This document shows positions 1-8,524 of a stretch of 60,216 nt of DNA, piece by piece. The stretch covers positions 1 through 60,216 of the forward strand of contig CANHKG010000004.1 in the NCBI GenBank assembly GCA_947460455.1, given 5' to 3'. The notes below the pieces were generated by a model. It did no database searches. It was given only the letters and a program-made list of their open reading frames with translations, and had not been told where the DNA came from. Origin of the DNA: Rhodospirillales bacterium (lineage in GTDB: Bacteria; Pseudomonadota; Alphaproteobacteria; Acetobacterales; Acetobacteraceae). The first letter of the stretch is position 1. The number at the start of each line of letters is the position of its first letter. The position numbers were made by a program, and so were the translations under genes.

Positions 1-272
1 ATTATCCCGGCATCGGGCCGGAGCATTCCTGGCTGCATGAGATCAAGCGCGTGGAATACGTGGCGGCAACCGACCAGGAGGCGCTGGACGCGTTCCAGCT
101 GTGCACGCGCACCGAGGGCATCATCCCGGCGCTGGAGCCGGCGCATGCGTTGGCGCACGTGGCCAAGATGGCGCCGACGATGGACAAGGATGCGATCATC
201 CTGATGAATCTGTGCGGGCGGGGAGACAAGGACATCTTCACCGTGGCCGAGGCGTTGGGGGTGAAGCTGTGA
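1..272 (+). CDS. trpB: Tryptophan synthase beta chain, C-terminal part (cut by window edge)
   Basis: Only the last 89 codons are present; the reading frame starts at base 3 and runs to the TGA at 270-272. TrpB condenses indole with serine to tryptophan using pyridoxal phosphate. The visible tail shows the family's [10 protein letters not shown] stretch, a Gly-Ile-Ile-Pro-Ala-Leu-Glu-Pro segment and the late Asn-Leu-Cys-Gly-Arg-Gly-Asp-Lys-Asp motif typical of TrpB C-termini. Its stop overlaps the GTG start of trpA by four bases, so the two are translationally coupled, as expected for subunits of one alpha2-beta2 complex. The identification is firm; the rest of the gene lies upstream of the window. 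Confidence 0.95.
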   Translation, partial: YPGIGPEHSWLHEIKRVEYVAATDQEALDAFQLCTRTEGIIPALEPAHALAHVAKMAPTMDKDAIILMNLCGRGDKDIFTVAEALGVKL

Positions 273-1102
273 GCAGGATCGCAACACGCTTTGCCAAGCT
301 GAAGGCCGAGGGCCGCGGCGCGCTGATTCCCTTCGTGGAGGCGTGGGACCCGGACGAGACGACCTCCCTGGCGCTGCTGAAGGGCATGCCGGGGGCCGGG
401 GCCGACCTGATCGAGATCGGCTGCCCGTTCACGGACCCGATGGCCGATGGGCCGACGATCCAGCTGGCCGGGCGCCGTGCGCTGGATGCCGGGGCCAACA
501 TGAAGAACACGCTGGCGATGGTGCGGGCGTTCCGGCAGGACGACGGCGAGACGCCGATCATCCTGATGGGGTACCTGAACCCGATCCTTTCCTATGGCGT
601 TGAGGCGTTCTGCGCCGATGGGGCGAAATCGGGCGTGGATGGGCTGATCATCGTGGACCTGCCGAGCGAGGAGGCCGACTTGGTGCTGCCGCATGCGGCG
701 GCGAACGGGCTCGACATCATTCGCCTGGTGGCACCGACGACGGATGAGGACCGGCTGCCGCTGGTGCTGAACGGCTCCTCCGGCTTCGTGTACTATGTGT
801 CGATCACCGGCATCACGGGCACGCGCACGGCGAGCGGGGATGAGCTGGCGGAGGCGATTCCGCGCATTCGCAAGGTGACCAACCTGCCGATCGCGATCGG
901 GTTCGGCGTGCGCTCCCCGGAGCAGGCGGCCAATGCGGTGAAGCATGCCGATGGCGCCGTGGTGGCCTCCGCGCTGATCGACACGATGAAGCAGGACCTG
1001 GAAGCCAATGGGGGCAAGCCGAAGCCGGATACGGTGGCGCGCATCCTGGGGCAGGTGAAGGCTTTGGCCGCCGGCGTGCGCGGGGCGCGCGTTCCGGCCT
1101 GA
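269..1102 (+). CDS. trpA: Tryptophan synthase alpha chain
   Basis: This 277-residue protein cleaves indole-3-glycerol phosphate to indole, which is channelled to TrpB. The GTG start at 269 is chosen because it overlaps the trpB stop (GTGA) and gives the normal family length; the longer open frame upstream only reads through trpB. Catalytic residues are visible at the canonical positions: Glu49 in DLIEIGCPF and Asp60 in DPMADGP. The GFGV(R)SPEQA phosphate-binding stretch is present near residue 210. It lies in a trpB-trpA-accD-folC run, a common proteobacterial arrangement. Confidence 0.97.
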   Translation: MSRIATRFAKLKAEGRGALIPFVEAWDPDETTSLALLKGMPGAGADLIEIGCPFTDPMADGPTIQLAGRRALDAGANMKNTLAMVRAFRQDDGETPIILMGYLNPILSYGVEAFCADGAKSGVDGLIIVDLPSEEADLVLPHAAANGLDIIRLVAPTTDEDRLPLVLNGSSGFVYYVSITGITGTRTASGDELAEAIPRIRKVTNLPIAIGFGVRSPEQAANAVKHADGAVVASALIDTMKQDLEANGGKPKPDTVARILGQVKALAAGVRGARVPA

Positions 1103-1115
1103 AGGAGCGGATGCG

Positions 1116-2018
1116 ATGAACTGGCTCACGGAATTCGTCCGGCCGAAGATCCGCACCCTGCTGGGGCAGCGGGATGTGCCGCAGAACCTGTGGGTGCAGT
1201 GTGCCAACTGCCAGCACATGATGTTCCACGCCGAGTTCGAGAAGAACCAGCGCGTGTGCGGGCAGTGCGGGCACCACTCGCGCGCCTCGGCGCCGCAGCG
1301 CCTGGCCTGGACCTTCGACGAAGGGAAGTTCACGCGCATCGAGCTGCCGAAGGTGCCGGTGGACCCGCTGCGGTTCCGTGCCACCAAGCGCTATTCCGAC
1401 CAGTTGAGGGAGGCGCGCGAGAAGACCGGATTGGATGATGCCATCCTTGTCGCGCACGGCAGGATCGGCGGGCACAAGGCGGTGGTGGCGGCGATGGCGT
1501 TCGAGTTCATCGGCGGCTCCATGGGGGCGGCGGTGGGCGAGAGCATCGTGGCGGCGGCCAAGCTGGCGGTGCTGCAGGATGCGCCGCTGATCGTGTTCAC
1601 CGCCTCTGGCGGCGCGCGGATGATGGAAGGGGCCGTCAGCCTGATGCAGATGCCGCGCACGGTGATCGCCTCGCAGATCGTGAAGGAGGCTGGGTTGCCG
1701 TTCATCACGGTGCTGACCGACCCGACCACGGGCGGCGTGACGGCGAGCTTCACCATGCTGGGGGATATCCAGATCGCGGAGCCCGGCGCGGAGATTGGGT
1801 TCGCCGGCGCGCGGGTGATCGAGCAGACCGTTCGGGAAAAGCTGCCGGAGGGGTTCCAGCGCAGCGAATACCTGCTGGCGCATGGCATCCTGGACATGGT
1901 GGTGAAGCGGACGGACATGAACGCGACGCTGGGGCGGCTGATCTCCCTGCTGCGGGTCAAGGAACTGGCGCCCGCGGCCGCGCCCACGCCCCCTGCCCTT
2001 CCGGCACCTGCCGTCTGA
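1116..2018 (+). CDS. accD: Acetyl-CoA carboxylase carboxyltransferase subunit beta
   Basis: This 300-residue protein is half of the carboxyltransferase that moves CO2 from biotin-carrier protein to acetyl-CoA, giving malonyl-CoA for fatty acid synthesis. A four-cysteine zinc ribbon is visible near the N-terminus (Cys29, Cys32, Cys48, Cys51), followed by a crotonase-like carboxyltransferase core containing FTASGGARMMEG and a Gly-Gly oxyanion region. A strong ribosome site (GAAGGAG at 1101) overlaps the trpA stop and lies eight bases before the ATG. The partner accA is not in the window. The C-terminal 20 residues are an Ala/Pro-rich tail. Confidence 0.97.
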   Translation: MNWLTEFVRPKIRTLLGQRDVPQNLWVQCANCQHMMFHAEFEKNQRVCGQCGHHSRASAPQRLAWTFDEGKFTRIELPKVPVDPLRFRATKRYSDQLREAREKTGLDDAILVAHGRIGGHKAVVAAMAFEFIGGSMGAAVGESIVAAAKLAVLQDAPLIVFTASGGARMMEGAVSLMQMPRTVIASQIVKEAGLPFITVLTDPTTGGVTASFTMLGDIQIAEPGAEIGFAGARVIEQTVREKLPEGFQRSEYLLAHGILDMVVKRTDMNATLGRLISLLRVKELAPAAAPTPPALPAPAV

Positions 2019-2023
2019 GCCCC

Positions 2024-3328
2024 ATGGCCGTGGGTAGGATCGAGGCTGTGATCGAGCGCATGCACGCGCTCTATCCGCGGCTGATCGATTTGAGCCTGGA
2101 GCGGTTGGAACGGCTGCTGGGGCAGCTGGGCCACCCTGAGCGCACCTTGCCGCCTGTCATCCATGTGGCCGGCACCAACGGCAAGGGCAGCACCTGCGCC
2201 TTCCTGCGCGCCATCGGCGAGGCGGCGGGGATGCGGGTGCATGTGGCGACCTCCCCGCATCTGGTGCGGTTCAACGAGCGCATCCGGCTGGCGGGGTCGC
2301 TGGTGACGGATGCGCAGTTGCTGGATGTGCTCGACGAGATCGAGCGGGTGAATGCGGGGCAGCCGATCACCGTGTTCGAGGTGCTGATGGCGGCGACCTT
2401 CGTGCTGTTCGCCCGCGTGCCGGCCGACCTGGTGGTGCTGGAGGTGGGGCTCGGCGGGCAGTTCGACGCGACCAACGTGATCGACCGGCCGGCGGCGTGC
2501 GCCATCACCTCCATATCGATGGACCATCGGGAGATGCTGGGGGAGACGCTGGGGGCGATCGCGTTCGAGAAGGCGGGGATCATCAAGCCGGGCGTGCCGG
2601 TGGCGACGGGGCGGCAGGAGGCGGAAGCGTTCGGCGTGATCGCGGCGCGGGCGGCGGAATTGGGGGCGCCGTTGCTGGCGCGCGGGGATGCCTGGGACGT
2701 GGCGCCGACGGCGGATGGGTTCTCGTTCCGGGATGCCGGCGGGGTGTTGCAGTTGCCGCGGCCTTCGCTGCTGGGGGCGCATCAGCTGGACAATGCCGGG
2801 ATCGCGGTGGCGGCGGCGCGGGCGAGCGGGTTGGGGTTCACTGAGGACGCGATTGCGCGCGGCATTGCCTCGGCAACCTGGCCGGCGCGGATGCAGCGCC
2901 TGACGGGGCGGCTGGCGGCACAGGTGCCGGCGGGGTGGGAGTTGTGGCTGGATGGCGGGCACAATCCCGGCGGCGGCGTGGCGATCGCCGAGCAGTTGCG
3001 CGGGGCCTGGGCGGATAGGCCGGTGCACCTGGTTGTGGGAATGAAGAAGGCGAAGGACACGCGGGAGTTCCTGGCGCCGTTGCTGGACCTGGCGGCCAGC
3101 GTGTGGGCGGTTTCGGAGCCCGGGCAGTATTCGGCGTTGCCGGTGGAGGCGATCGTGGAGGCCTCGGGCGGGCGGGCGCGGCCGGGGCCAACGGTGGGCG
3201 ATGCGCTGGCCGCGATGCCGGCCGGGCCGCCGGCGCGGGTGCTGATTTGCGGCAGCCTTTATCTGGCGGGTGAAATCCTCAAGGCCGATGGCTGGCCGTA
3301 CGACGGGCCAAATGGAAGGAAGGAATGA
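2024..3328 (+). CDS. folC: Bifunctional dihydrofolate synthase / folylpolyglutamate synthase
   Basis: This 434-residue Mur-ligase-family enzyme adds glutamate to dihydropteroate and to folates, using ATP. The P-loop GTNGKGS lies at residues 50-56, followed by the TSPHLVRFNERI substrate segment and the EVGLGGQFDATNV metal-binding stretch typical of FolC. The DGGHNPGG motif marks the C-terminal domain. It begins five bases after accD, and its stop overlaps the possible first ATG of the next gene, so it belongs to the trpBA-accD-folC transcript. Length is normal for the family. Confidence 0.96.
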   Translation: MAVGRIEAVIERMHALYPRLIDLSLERLERLLGQLGHPERTLPPVIHVAGTNGKGSTCAFLRAIGEAAGMRVHVATSPHLVRFNERIRLAGSLVTDAQLLDVLDEIERVNAGQPITVFEVLMAATFVLFARVPADLVVLEVGLGGQFDATNVIDRPAACAITSISMDHREMLGETLGAIAFEKAGIIKPGVPVATGRQEAEAFGVIAARAAELGAPLLARGDAWDVAPTADGFSFRDAGGVLQLPRPSLLGAHQLDNAGIAVAAARASGLGFTEDAIARGIASATWPARMQRLTGRLAAQVPAGWELWLDGGHNPGGGVAIAEQLRGAWADRPVHLVVGMKKAKDTREFLAPLLDLAASVWAVSEPGQYSALPVEAIVEASGGRARPGPTVGDALAAMPAGPPARVLICGSLYLAGEILKADGWPYDGPNGRKE

Positions 3329-3330
3329 CG

Positions 3331-3753
3331 ATGAAGCGGATTCTGGTGCTGCATGGCGCGGGCATGGACATGCGCGGCAAGACGATGATCGAGACCTTCG
3401 GGCCGATGCTGCTGCCGGAATACGACGAGAAGATCCGCGGCTTCGCGGCCGAGCTGGGTGTGGCGGTGGAGATTTTCCATTCCAACAGCGAGGGCGCGAT
3501 CATCGACAAGCTGTATGCGGCGCATGACGCTGGGTTTGACGGGGCGATCATCAACCCGGCCGGGTTCACGCGCGGCTATCCGGCGCTGAACGCGGCAATC
3601 TCGCAGGTGAAGTTCCCGGTGGTGGAGGTGCACATCTCCAACCCCGCGCGGCGCGGGACGGTGAGCGAAGTGGGCGCGGTGTGCGTGATGACGATGGCCG
3701 GGTTCGGCATCCAGGGCTACGCGCTGGCGCTGCGTGGGCTTAGGGACAGGTAA
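3331..3753 (+). CDS. Type II 3-dehydroquinate dehydratase-like protein with altered active site
   Basis: This 140-residue protein is recognisable as AroQ-like from NPAGFTRGYPAL, EVHISN and GFGIQGYALAL, which match the family's core segments. Asn75 and His101 stand at the canonical positions. However, the N-terminal lid motif is changed: the family Asn-Gly-Pro-Asn is His-Gly-Ala-Gly, the lid arginine is Thr18, and the catalytic tyrosine position is Phe23. I infer that it may no longer perform normal dehydration of 3-dehydroquinate, or uses another substrate. The start at 3331 is preferred because the GGAAGGA ribosome site (3316-3323) is seven bases upstream; an ATG at 3325 is too close to it. 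It is the last gene of the trpBA-accD-folC run. Confidence 0.75.
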   Translation: MKRILVLHGAGMDMRGKTMIETFGPMLLPEYDEKIRGFAAELGVAVEIFHSNSEGAIIDKLYAAHDAGFDGAIINPAGFTRGYPALNAAISQVKFPVVEVHISNPARRGTVSEVGAVCVMTMAGFGIQGYALALRGLRDR

Positions 3754-3769
3754 GCAGGTTGGGTTAAGC

Positions 3770-3826
3770 GCCCGCATCGAGATGCGGGCTACGGGTGCGG
3801 GTTGTAGCCCGCATCTTGATGCGGGC
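3770..3826. repeat. Pair of inverted REP palindromes (REPIN-like)
   Basis: Two copies of a 20-bp palindrome of the form GCCCGCATC-NN-GATGCGGGC lie at 3770-3789 and 3807-3826. The flanking TAC lies to the right of the first copy and its complement GTA to the left of the second, so the two copies are inverted relative to each other. This paired arrangement is what is called a REPIN or BIME. They sit immediately beside the RAYT gene, whose family is known to act on such sequences. Further copies occur at 4394, 5403 and 34713. Confidence 0.85.
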
Positions 3827-3832
3827 CTTGGA

Positions 3833-4369
3833 CTATACGATGGGTTCGCCGAACGCGCCGGTGGAATTCGGCATTGTGCCGCCCCAGTCCGGGGGCAGCA
3901 CTCCCTCGCGCACGAAGCGGTGGAACGACGAGTGCGGCCAATCTGCCACCGCTCTTGCCCAGCCATGCTTCACTGGGTTGAAGTGGATGTAGTCCACATG
4001 ACGCTCGAAATCTTCGGTGTCGCGGATGGTGTGTTCCCAATAGCGCCGCTGCCATAGCGCATACCGGCCGTCTCCAAAGCGTGGCACTGGAGCGCCAGAT
4101 GCTGCCACGTACTGCGTGAAGTGTCCTTTCAATCGCCGCCACAGGCGCGGATAGTCAGAATCACCGGGCGGCATCGTGATGAGGGCATGCAGGTGCTCAG
4201 GAAGCACGACGAGCGCCTCGATCCGGAACGGCTGCGCCGACCGGACCTCGGCAAAGGATGAACGCAGGAGATCGACGTGATCGACCAAGGCCGTCGCCCT
4301 GCGGTCTTGCAGGGCGACGGTGAAGAAGTAGGTGGCGCCAGGGATCAGGTTTCGGCGGTACCGGACCAT
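3833..4369 (-). CDS. REP-associated tyrosine transposase (RAYT)
   Basis: This 178-residue Y1/HUH single-strand transposase is of the type that recognises REP hairpins. The HUH motif is seen as His59-Leu-His61 in LPEHLHALITMP. The likely catalytic tyrosine is Tyr127 in HVDYIHFNPVKHG, and a WQRRYWEH segment typical of RAYTs lies just before it. The ATG at 4369 is chosen because homology begins at MVRYRRN; the open frame continues upstream only into the neighbouring REP. The gene is bracketed by REP copies at 3807-3826 and 4394-4413 in opposite orientation. It has no terminal repeats of a conventional insertion sequence, so it is probably a resident domesticated transposase. It looks intact. Confidence 0.9.
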   Translation of the reverse strand: MVRYRRNLIPGATYFFTVALQDRRATALVDHVDLLRSSFAEVRSAQPFRIEALVVLPEHLHALITMPPGDSDYPRLWRRLKGHFTQYVAASGAPVPRFGDGRYALWQRRYWEHTIRDTEDFERHVDYIHFNPVKHGWARAVADWPHSSFHRFVREGVLPPDWGGTMPNSTGAFGEPIV

Positions 4370-4393
4370 GGTTCTGGCAGCGCTTGGGGTAAG

Positions 4394-4416
4394 GCCCGCA
4401 TCAAGATGCGGGCTAC
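4394..4416 (+). repeat. REP palindrome flanking the RAYT and supplying a stop codon
   Basis: This copy of GCCCGCATC-AA-GATGCGGGC is followed by TAC. Read on the minus strand, the CTA at 4413-4415 is the TAG stop codon of the NHL-repeat gene, so the repeat overlaps that gene's last codon. Together with the copy at 3807 it brackets the RAYT in inverted orientation. Confidence 0.85.
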
Positions 4417-5366
4417 GATTTGATGCGCTTGAACTTCTGCATCCGCCGCAGCTTCTCCGGCCTTGGTGTGCCCGGGAATACCGCCGCCCAGTCATTGGCG
4501 ATCACTTCGCCCACGTAAAGGTCGCCCTGGGAGTCCAGCGCCACGCTATGGGGGGCGACGAAGGCGCCGGGGGTAGTGCCGGGCTTTTCGGTGCCCAGGC
4601 GGTTGATGAGCTTGCCGTCGTTGTCGAGGATCATCACGCGCGGGCCCAGGTTGGGCGTGGCGTGGTTCACGGCCATGTAGGGGCCGAGCTCGCCGACCAG
4701 CACATGGGGCTTGGTGCCGCCGGTGATGCAGAGGCCGCAGGGGCGGTGCAGGTTGTTGATCTGGCGGACGTAATTGCCGTCGCCGTCGAAGACCTGCACG
4801 CGGTGGTTCTCGCGGTCTGCCACGTAGACCAGACCGGCGGCGTCGCAGCAGATGTTGTGCGGCAGGTTGAACTCGCCTTCGCGGGTGCCGGGCTTGCCCC
4901 AGGTCTTCAGCAGCTTGCCGTCAGGCGAGAATTTGTGGACGCAGGCGTTGCCGTAGCCGTCGGAGACGTAGATGTCGCCGGTGGGGGAGAGGGCGGTGTG
5001 GGTGCAGCGGCAGAAGGGCACGTTGCTCATGGAGGGGGAGGGCTGGCCGGGCACGCCGATCTCAAGCAGCAGCTTGCCCTCGGGGGTGAACTTGCGAACG
5101 GTGTGGTCGCCGTTGTCCGTGAGGTACAGGCTGTCATCCGGGCCGATGCTGGCGCCATGGGGGTTGGTGAAGACGCCCTGGCCCCAGGCGTGGAGGAAGC
5201 CGCCCTCGCGGTTCATCACCACCACGGGGTGGGCGCCGCGGTTGAAGAGGTAGATGCGATCCTTCGAATCGACGGCGATGCCGGCGACGTCGCCCAGCAC
5301 GATGTCGGCGGGGAGTTGCTCCCAGGCTTCGATGGGTTCGAAGAGGAAGTCGTCGATGAGGCTCAT
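4413..5366 (-). CDS. NHL-repeat beta-propeller protein (peptidyl-alpha-hydroxyglycine lyase-like)
   Basis: This 317-residue protein is built of repeated blades with the pattern GIAVDSKDRIYLFNRGAHPV, then SLYLTDNGDHTVRKF, IYVSDGYGNACVHKFSPDG, VYVADRENHRVQVFDGDGNYV and LYVGEVI. This is the signature of a six-bladed NHL propeller. The family includes the lyase half of peptide-amidating enzymes, but many bacterial members have no tested function. No signal peptide is evident, so it is probably cytoplasmic. It lies downstream of a Rid protein and a thiamine-diphosphate enzyme on the same strand and may share their transcript. The stop codon lies in a REP element. The fold call is firm; the function is unknown. 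Confidence 0.8.
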   Translation of the reverse strand: MSLIDDFLFEPIEAWEQLPADIVLGDVAGIAVDSKDRIYLFNRGAHPVVVMNREGGFLHAWGQGVFTNPHGASIGPDDSLYLTDNGDHTVRKFTPEGKLLLEIGVPGQPSPSMSNVPFCRCTHTALSPTGDIYVSDGYGNACVHKFSPDGKLLKTWGKPGTREGEFNLPHNICCDAAGLVYVADRENHRVQVFDGDGNYVRQINNLHRPCGLCITGGTKPHVLVGELGPYMAVNHATPNLGPRVMILDNDGKLINRLGTEKPGTTPGAFVAPHSVALDSQGDLYVGEVIANDWAAVFPGTPRPEKLRRMQKFKRIKS

Positions 5367-5402
5367 GCTTGTTCCAGACGGCGGTTGGGGGGAGCAGGGG
5401 TA

Positions 5403-5422
5403 GCCCGCACCGGGATGCGGGC
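5403..5422. repeat. REP palindrome between NHL and Rid genes
   Basis: This variant copy reads GCCCGCACC-GG-GATGCGGGC, with GTA on the left and TAC on the right, so both flanks carry the REP-type trinucleotide. It occupies most of the 66-base gap between the NHL gene start and the Rid gene stop. As a stable hairpin in the mRNA it could protect or attenuate the transcript; this is inference. Confidence 0.75.
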
Positions 5423-5432
5423 TACTTTTCGT

Positions 5433-5816
5433 TCAGGCGACGGCGATGACTTCGACCTCGATCTTCAGCGCGGGGCTGACGAGGCCGCCGATGATCAGGG
5501 TGCTGGCGGGCTTGCGGTCGCCCATCGCTTCGCTGCGCGAGGTGCGGACGGCGGGGAGATAATCGAGGCTGGTGGCGATGGTGGTGATCTTGACGATGTT
5601 GTCCAGCGTCATGCCCACGGCCTTGAGCTGGGCGGTGATGTTCTTCCAGACGTTGCGGCCCTGCTCGGTGGCGTCTTCCGGCACCGAGCCGTCCATGGCG
5701 GCGCCGACCTGGCCGCTGATGTAGACGGTGCGGGTGGCGCCGGTGACTTCCACGGCGTGGGTGTATTGGCCGACGGGGGCCGGGGCGTCCGGCGCGTTGC
5801 TGAGGCGGATTTGCAT
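5433..5816 (-). CDS. Rid-family protein lacking the deaminase arginine
   Basis: This 127-residue Rid/YjgF-fold protein carries the family's [16 protein letters not shown] and KIEVEVIAV segments. In E. coli RidA, Arg105 within a Pro-Ala-Arg motif is needed to hydrolyse reactive enamines and imines. Here the aligned motif is Pro-Ala-Ser with Ser105, so classical enamine deaminase activity is doubtful. The protein probably belongs to one of the Rid subfamilies of unknown or pathway-specific role. It lies 14 bases downstream of the thiamine-diphosphate enzyme on the same strand, suggesting a joint pathway, for example handling a 2-keto acid or its imine. Confidence 0.85.
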   Translation of the reverse strand: MQIRLSNAPDAPAPVGQYTHAVEVTGATRTVYISGQVGAAMDGSVPEDATEQGRNVWKNITAQLKAVGMTLDNIVKITTIATSLDYLPAVRTSRSEAMGDRKPASTLIIGGLVSPALKIEVEVIAVA

Positions 5817-5830
5817 GGTTCGTGTCCTCT

Positions 5831-7471
5831 TCAGGGGAGATTGGGGCGCCAAGCTTCGTGGAAGCCGCGGACGCGGGGGAGGGCGAGCATGTCCCACGGG
5901 CTGGGCATTTCGCCGACGCGGGCGTGGATGAGGGCGGGCTCGCGGCGGGCGAGGGCCTCGCCCAGGGCGGGGCCGAAGGCCTCGGGGGTGTCGGCGCGCC
6001 AGGTGTTCATGCCGAAGCTTTTGGCGAAGGCGGTGAAATCGGGGTTGGTGAGGTCCGAGGCGATCTGGCGGTTGCCGAAGCGTTCGGCCTGGATGCGCTT
6101 CACGTTGCCGAAGGCGCCGTCGTCGAATACCACCACCACCAGGGGCAGGCGGTGGTGCATGGCTGTGGCGAGTTCCTGGGCCTGGTACATGAAGCCGCCA
6201 TCGCCACAGATCGCCACCACGGCGCGGTCCGGCAGGGCGGCCTGCACGCCGAGCGCGGTGCCGTAGGCCCAGCCGAGATTGTCCTGGTAGCCCGGGGAGA
6301 TGTAGCGGCGTGGGGCAGACACTTCGAAAGCCAGGCGGCCCATGAAGCCGAGCTGGGTCACGTCCTCCACCACGATGCCGTCTTCCGGCAGGGCTTCGCG
6401 CAGGGCGCGGAGGTAGCCCATCTGCGGTTCCTGGCTGGCGAGGCGTTCGGCGAACCAGGCCTGGTGGGCGGCGATCTCGGCGCGGGGGGCGCGGGGGGTG
6501 GTGGGCAGGGCGGCCAACAGGGCGCGGATGCCGTCCGCCGCGTCGGCGTGGATGGCGATTTCGGGGCGGCGGAAGCGGAAATGTTCCTCGGCGTCGATAT
6601 CGAGGCGGATGATCTTCATCGCCTCGTCGGTGCCCCAGCCGGATTGGGCGAAGTGCATGCGGGTGCCGATGCCCAGCACCACGTCCGCGTCCTTCCACAG
6701 GCGGTGGGTGACGGGCAGCGAGGTGGCGAGCGGATGGGTGGTGGAGATCACGCCGCGGCCGCGGCGGTAGGTGCCGACGGGGGCGCCGAGGCGTTCGGCC
6801 AAAGCGAGGAGTTCGGGTGCGGCATCGAGCGCGCCGCCGCCGGCGAGGATGAGGGGGCGTTCGGCCTTGGCCAGCAGGGCGACGGCCTGGTCGATGGCGA
6901 CCTGGTCGATGGCGGGGCGCTCGATGGGAAGCGGGGCCACGGGCGTGGCCATGCCGGGGCGGCCCCAGGTGTCGATGCCGCATTCCAGGGCGGCGGGGCG
7001 GCGGCGGCCGGAGAGGGTGGCGCGGATGGCCTCGGCGATCAGGCGCGGGGCGTCGGCGGGGCCGGGGATGCGGGCCGCGTGCTTGGTGATGTGGCGCAGC
7101 AGGCCAAGCTGGTCCGGGATTTCGTGCAGGTGGCCCCAGGCGCGGTCGATCGCGTCCGACGGGATCTGGCCGACGAGGGCGAGCACCGGGGCGCCGGTGC
7201 CGTAGGCGGTGAGCAGGGCGGCGCCGGCATTCAGCAGGCCGGGGCCGGGCACCACGGCGAAGGCCTGCGGCTTGCCGGTGGCGAGCGCCGCGCCGAGGGC
7301 CATGTAGCCGGCGGCCTGTTCGTGGCGGGGGTGGAGCAGGCGCATCTTGCCGCTTTGCGCCACGGCATCGAACAGGAAATCGTTGTTCACGCCGGGCAGG
7401 GCATAGAGCGTGGTGATCCCGTGGGCGAGCAGGGCCTCGACCGTGGCTTCACCGGTGGTTTGGCGGGACAT
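5831..7471 (-). CDS. Thiamine pyrophosphate-dependent enzyme (acetolactate synthase / benzoylformate decarboxylase type)
   Basis: This 546-residue protein has the three-domain layout of ThDP decarboxylases and acetohydroxyacid synthases: an N-terminal pyrimidine-binding domain with the activating glutamate in [13 protein letters not shown], a central domain with LILAGGGAL, and a C-terminal pyrophosphate domain with [17 protein letters not shown] followed by a DDGAFGN metal-binding segment. I cannot assign the substrate from sequence. It is probably not the biosynthetic ilvB, because no small subunit lies nearby and it is grouped with Rid and NHL genes. The ATG at 7471 begins the conserved [19 protein letters not shown]. 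It diverges from paaA with about 80 bases between them. Confidence 0.85.
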   Translation of the reverse strand: MSRQTTGEATVEALLAHGITTLYALPGVNNDFLFDAVAQSGKMRLLHPRHEQAAGYMALGAALATGKPQAFAVVPGPGLLNAGAALLTAYGTGAPVLALVGQIPSDAIDRAWGHLHEIPDQLGLLRHITKHAARIPGPADAPRLIAEAIRATLSGRRRPAALECGIDTWGRPGMATPVAPLPIERPAIDQVAIDQAVALLAKAERPLILAGGGALDAAPELLALAERLGAPVGTYRRGRGVISTTHPLATSLPVTHRLWKDADVVLGIGTRMHFAQSGWGTDEAMKIIRLDIDAEEHFRFRRPEIAIHADAADGIRALLAALPTTPRAPRAEIAAHQAWFAERLASQEPQMGYLRALREALPEDGIVVEDVTQLGFMGRLAFEVSAPRRYISPGYQDNLGWAYGTALGVQAALPDRAVVAICGDGGFMYQAQELATAMHHRLPLVVVVFDDGAFGNVKRIQAERFGNRQIASDLTNPDFTAFAKSFGMNTWRADTPEAFGPALGEALARREPALIHARVGEMPSPWDMLALPRVRGFHEAWRPNLP

Positions 7472-7552
7472 GCGTTTCCTCGTGACCGTCACCCTATCGT
7501 GGCACAGGGCGCGGCGACGGGATATGATCGGGCGAGAACGGGAGGCAATGGC

Positions 7553-8524
7553 GTGTATTCGCAGGCGCTCAACACACGGGATGCGGGGCCGTCGGCAGAG
7601 GACGCCGATGCCTTGGCGCGGTTCCAGGCCAGGATCGATGCCGAGGAGAAGATCGAGCCGAATGACTGGATGCCGGAAGCGTATCGCCGCACGCTGACGC
7701 GGCAGATCAGCCAGCACGCCCATTCCGAGATCGTCGGCATGCTGCCGGAGGGCAACTGGATCACCCGCGCGCCGAGCCTGCGGCGCAAGGCGGCCCTGCT
7801 GGCCAAGGTGCAGGATGAGGGCGGGCACGGGCTGTACCTGTATGCCGCGGCGGAGACGCTGGGCACGGCGCGCGAGGAGCTGGTGGAGCAGCTGCTGAGC
7901 GGGCGGGCGAAGTATTCCTCCATCTTCAACTATCCCACGCTGAGCTGGGCGGACATTGGCGCGATCGGGTGGCTGGTGGATGGCGCGGCGATCATGAACC
8001 AGATCCCGCTGTGCCGCTGTTCCTACGGGCCGTATGCGCGGGCCATGATCCGCGTGTGCAAGGAGGAGAGTTTCCACCAGCGCCAGGGCTACGAGATCAT
8101 GCTGACGCTGTGCCGTGGCACCGAAGCGCAGAAGGCGATGGCGCAGGATGCGCTGAACCGGTGGTGGTGGCCGTGCCTGATGATGTTCGGGCCGCCGGAC
8201 ACGGCATCGCAGCATTCCGATGCCTCGATGAAGTGGAAGATCAAGCGCTTCACCAACGACGATCTGCGGCAGAAATTCGTGGATGCCACGGTGCCGCAGG
8301 GGCTGCATCTCGGGCTGACCTTTCCGGACCCGGAATTGCGGCTGGAGGACGGGCACTGGCGGTTCGGGGCGATCGACTGGGATGAGTTCAAGCGCGTGGT
8401 GGCCGGGGACGGGCCGCTGAACCGGGAGCGGCTGGCGGCACGCAAAGCGGCGCATGAAGAAGGCGCCTGGGTGCGGGAGGCGGCTTTGGCCTTCGCGGCC
8501 AAGCGGCGGAGGAAGGCGGCATGA
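7553..8524 (+). CDS. paaA: 1,2-phenylacetyl-CoA epoxidase subunit PaaA (catalytic)
   Basis: PaaA is the diiron catalytic subunit that inserts oxygen into the ring of phenylacetyl-CoA. The 323-residue protein contains [26 protein letters not shown] and [11 protein letters not shown], which hold the carboxylate and histidine iron ligands. The start is placed at GTG 7553, preceded by a GGGAGGCA ribosome site at 7540-7546; the open frame upstream only reads antisense through the neighbouring gene. It opens a tight paaABCDE operon (paaA-paaB overlap ATGA). No paaK, paaG, paaZ, paaF or paaX is present in this window. Confidence 0.95.
   Translation: MYSQALNTRDAGPSAEDADALARFQARIDAEEKIEPNDWMPEAYRRTLTRQISQHAHSEIVGMLPEGNWITRAPSLRRKAALLAKVQDEGGHGLYLYAAAETLGTAREELVEQLLSGRAKYSSIFNYPTLSWADIGAIGWLVDGAAIMNQIPLCRCSYGPYARAMIRVCKEESFHQRQGYEIMLTLCRGTEAQKAMAQDALNRWWWPCLMMFGPPDTASQHSDASMKWKIKRFTNDDLRQKFVDATVPQGLHLGLTFPDPELRLEDGHWRFGAIDWDEFKRVVAGDGPLNRERLAARKAAHEEGAWVREAALAFAAKRRRKAA

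Noticed and set aside
4370-4495. Upstream extension of the RAYT
   Set aside because: It reads through the REP palindrome and the end of the NHL gene; the RAYT homology starts at 4369.
5822-8524. Very long open frames antisense or out of frame to real genes (for example 900-codon frames on both strands here)
   Set aside because: High GC content opens long shadow frames; only the segments that carry family motifs (ThDP enzyme on minus, paaA on plus) are real.
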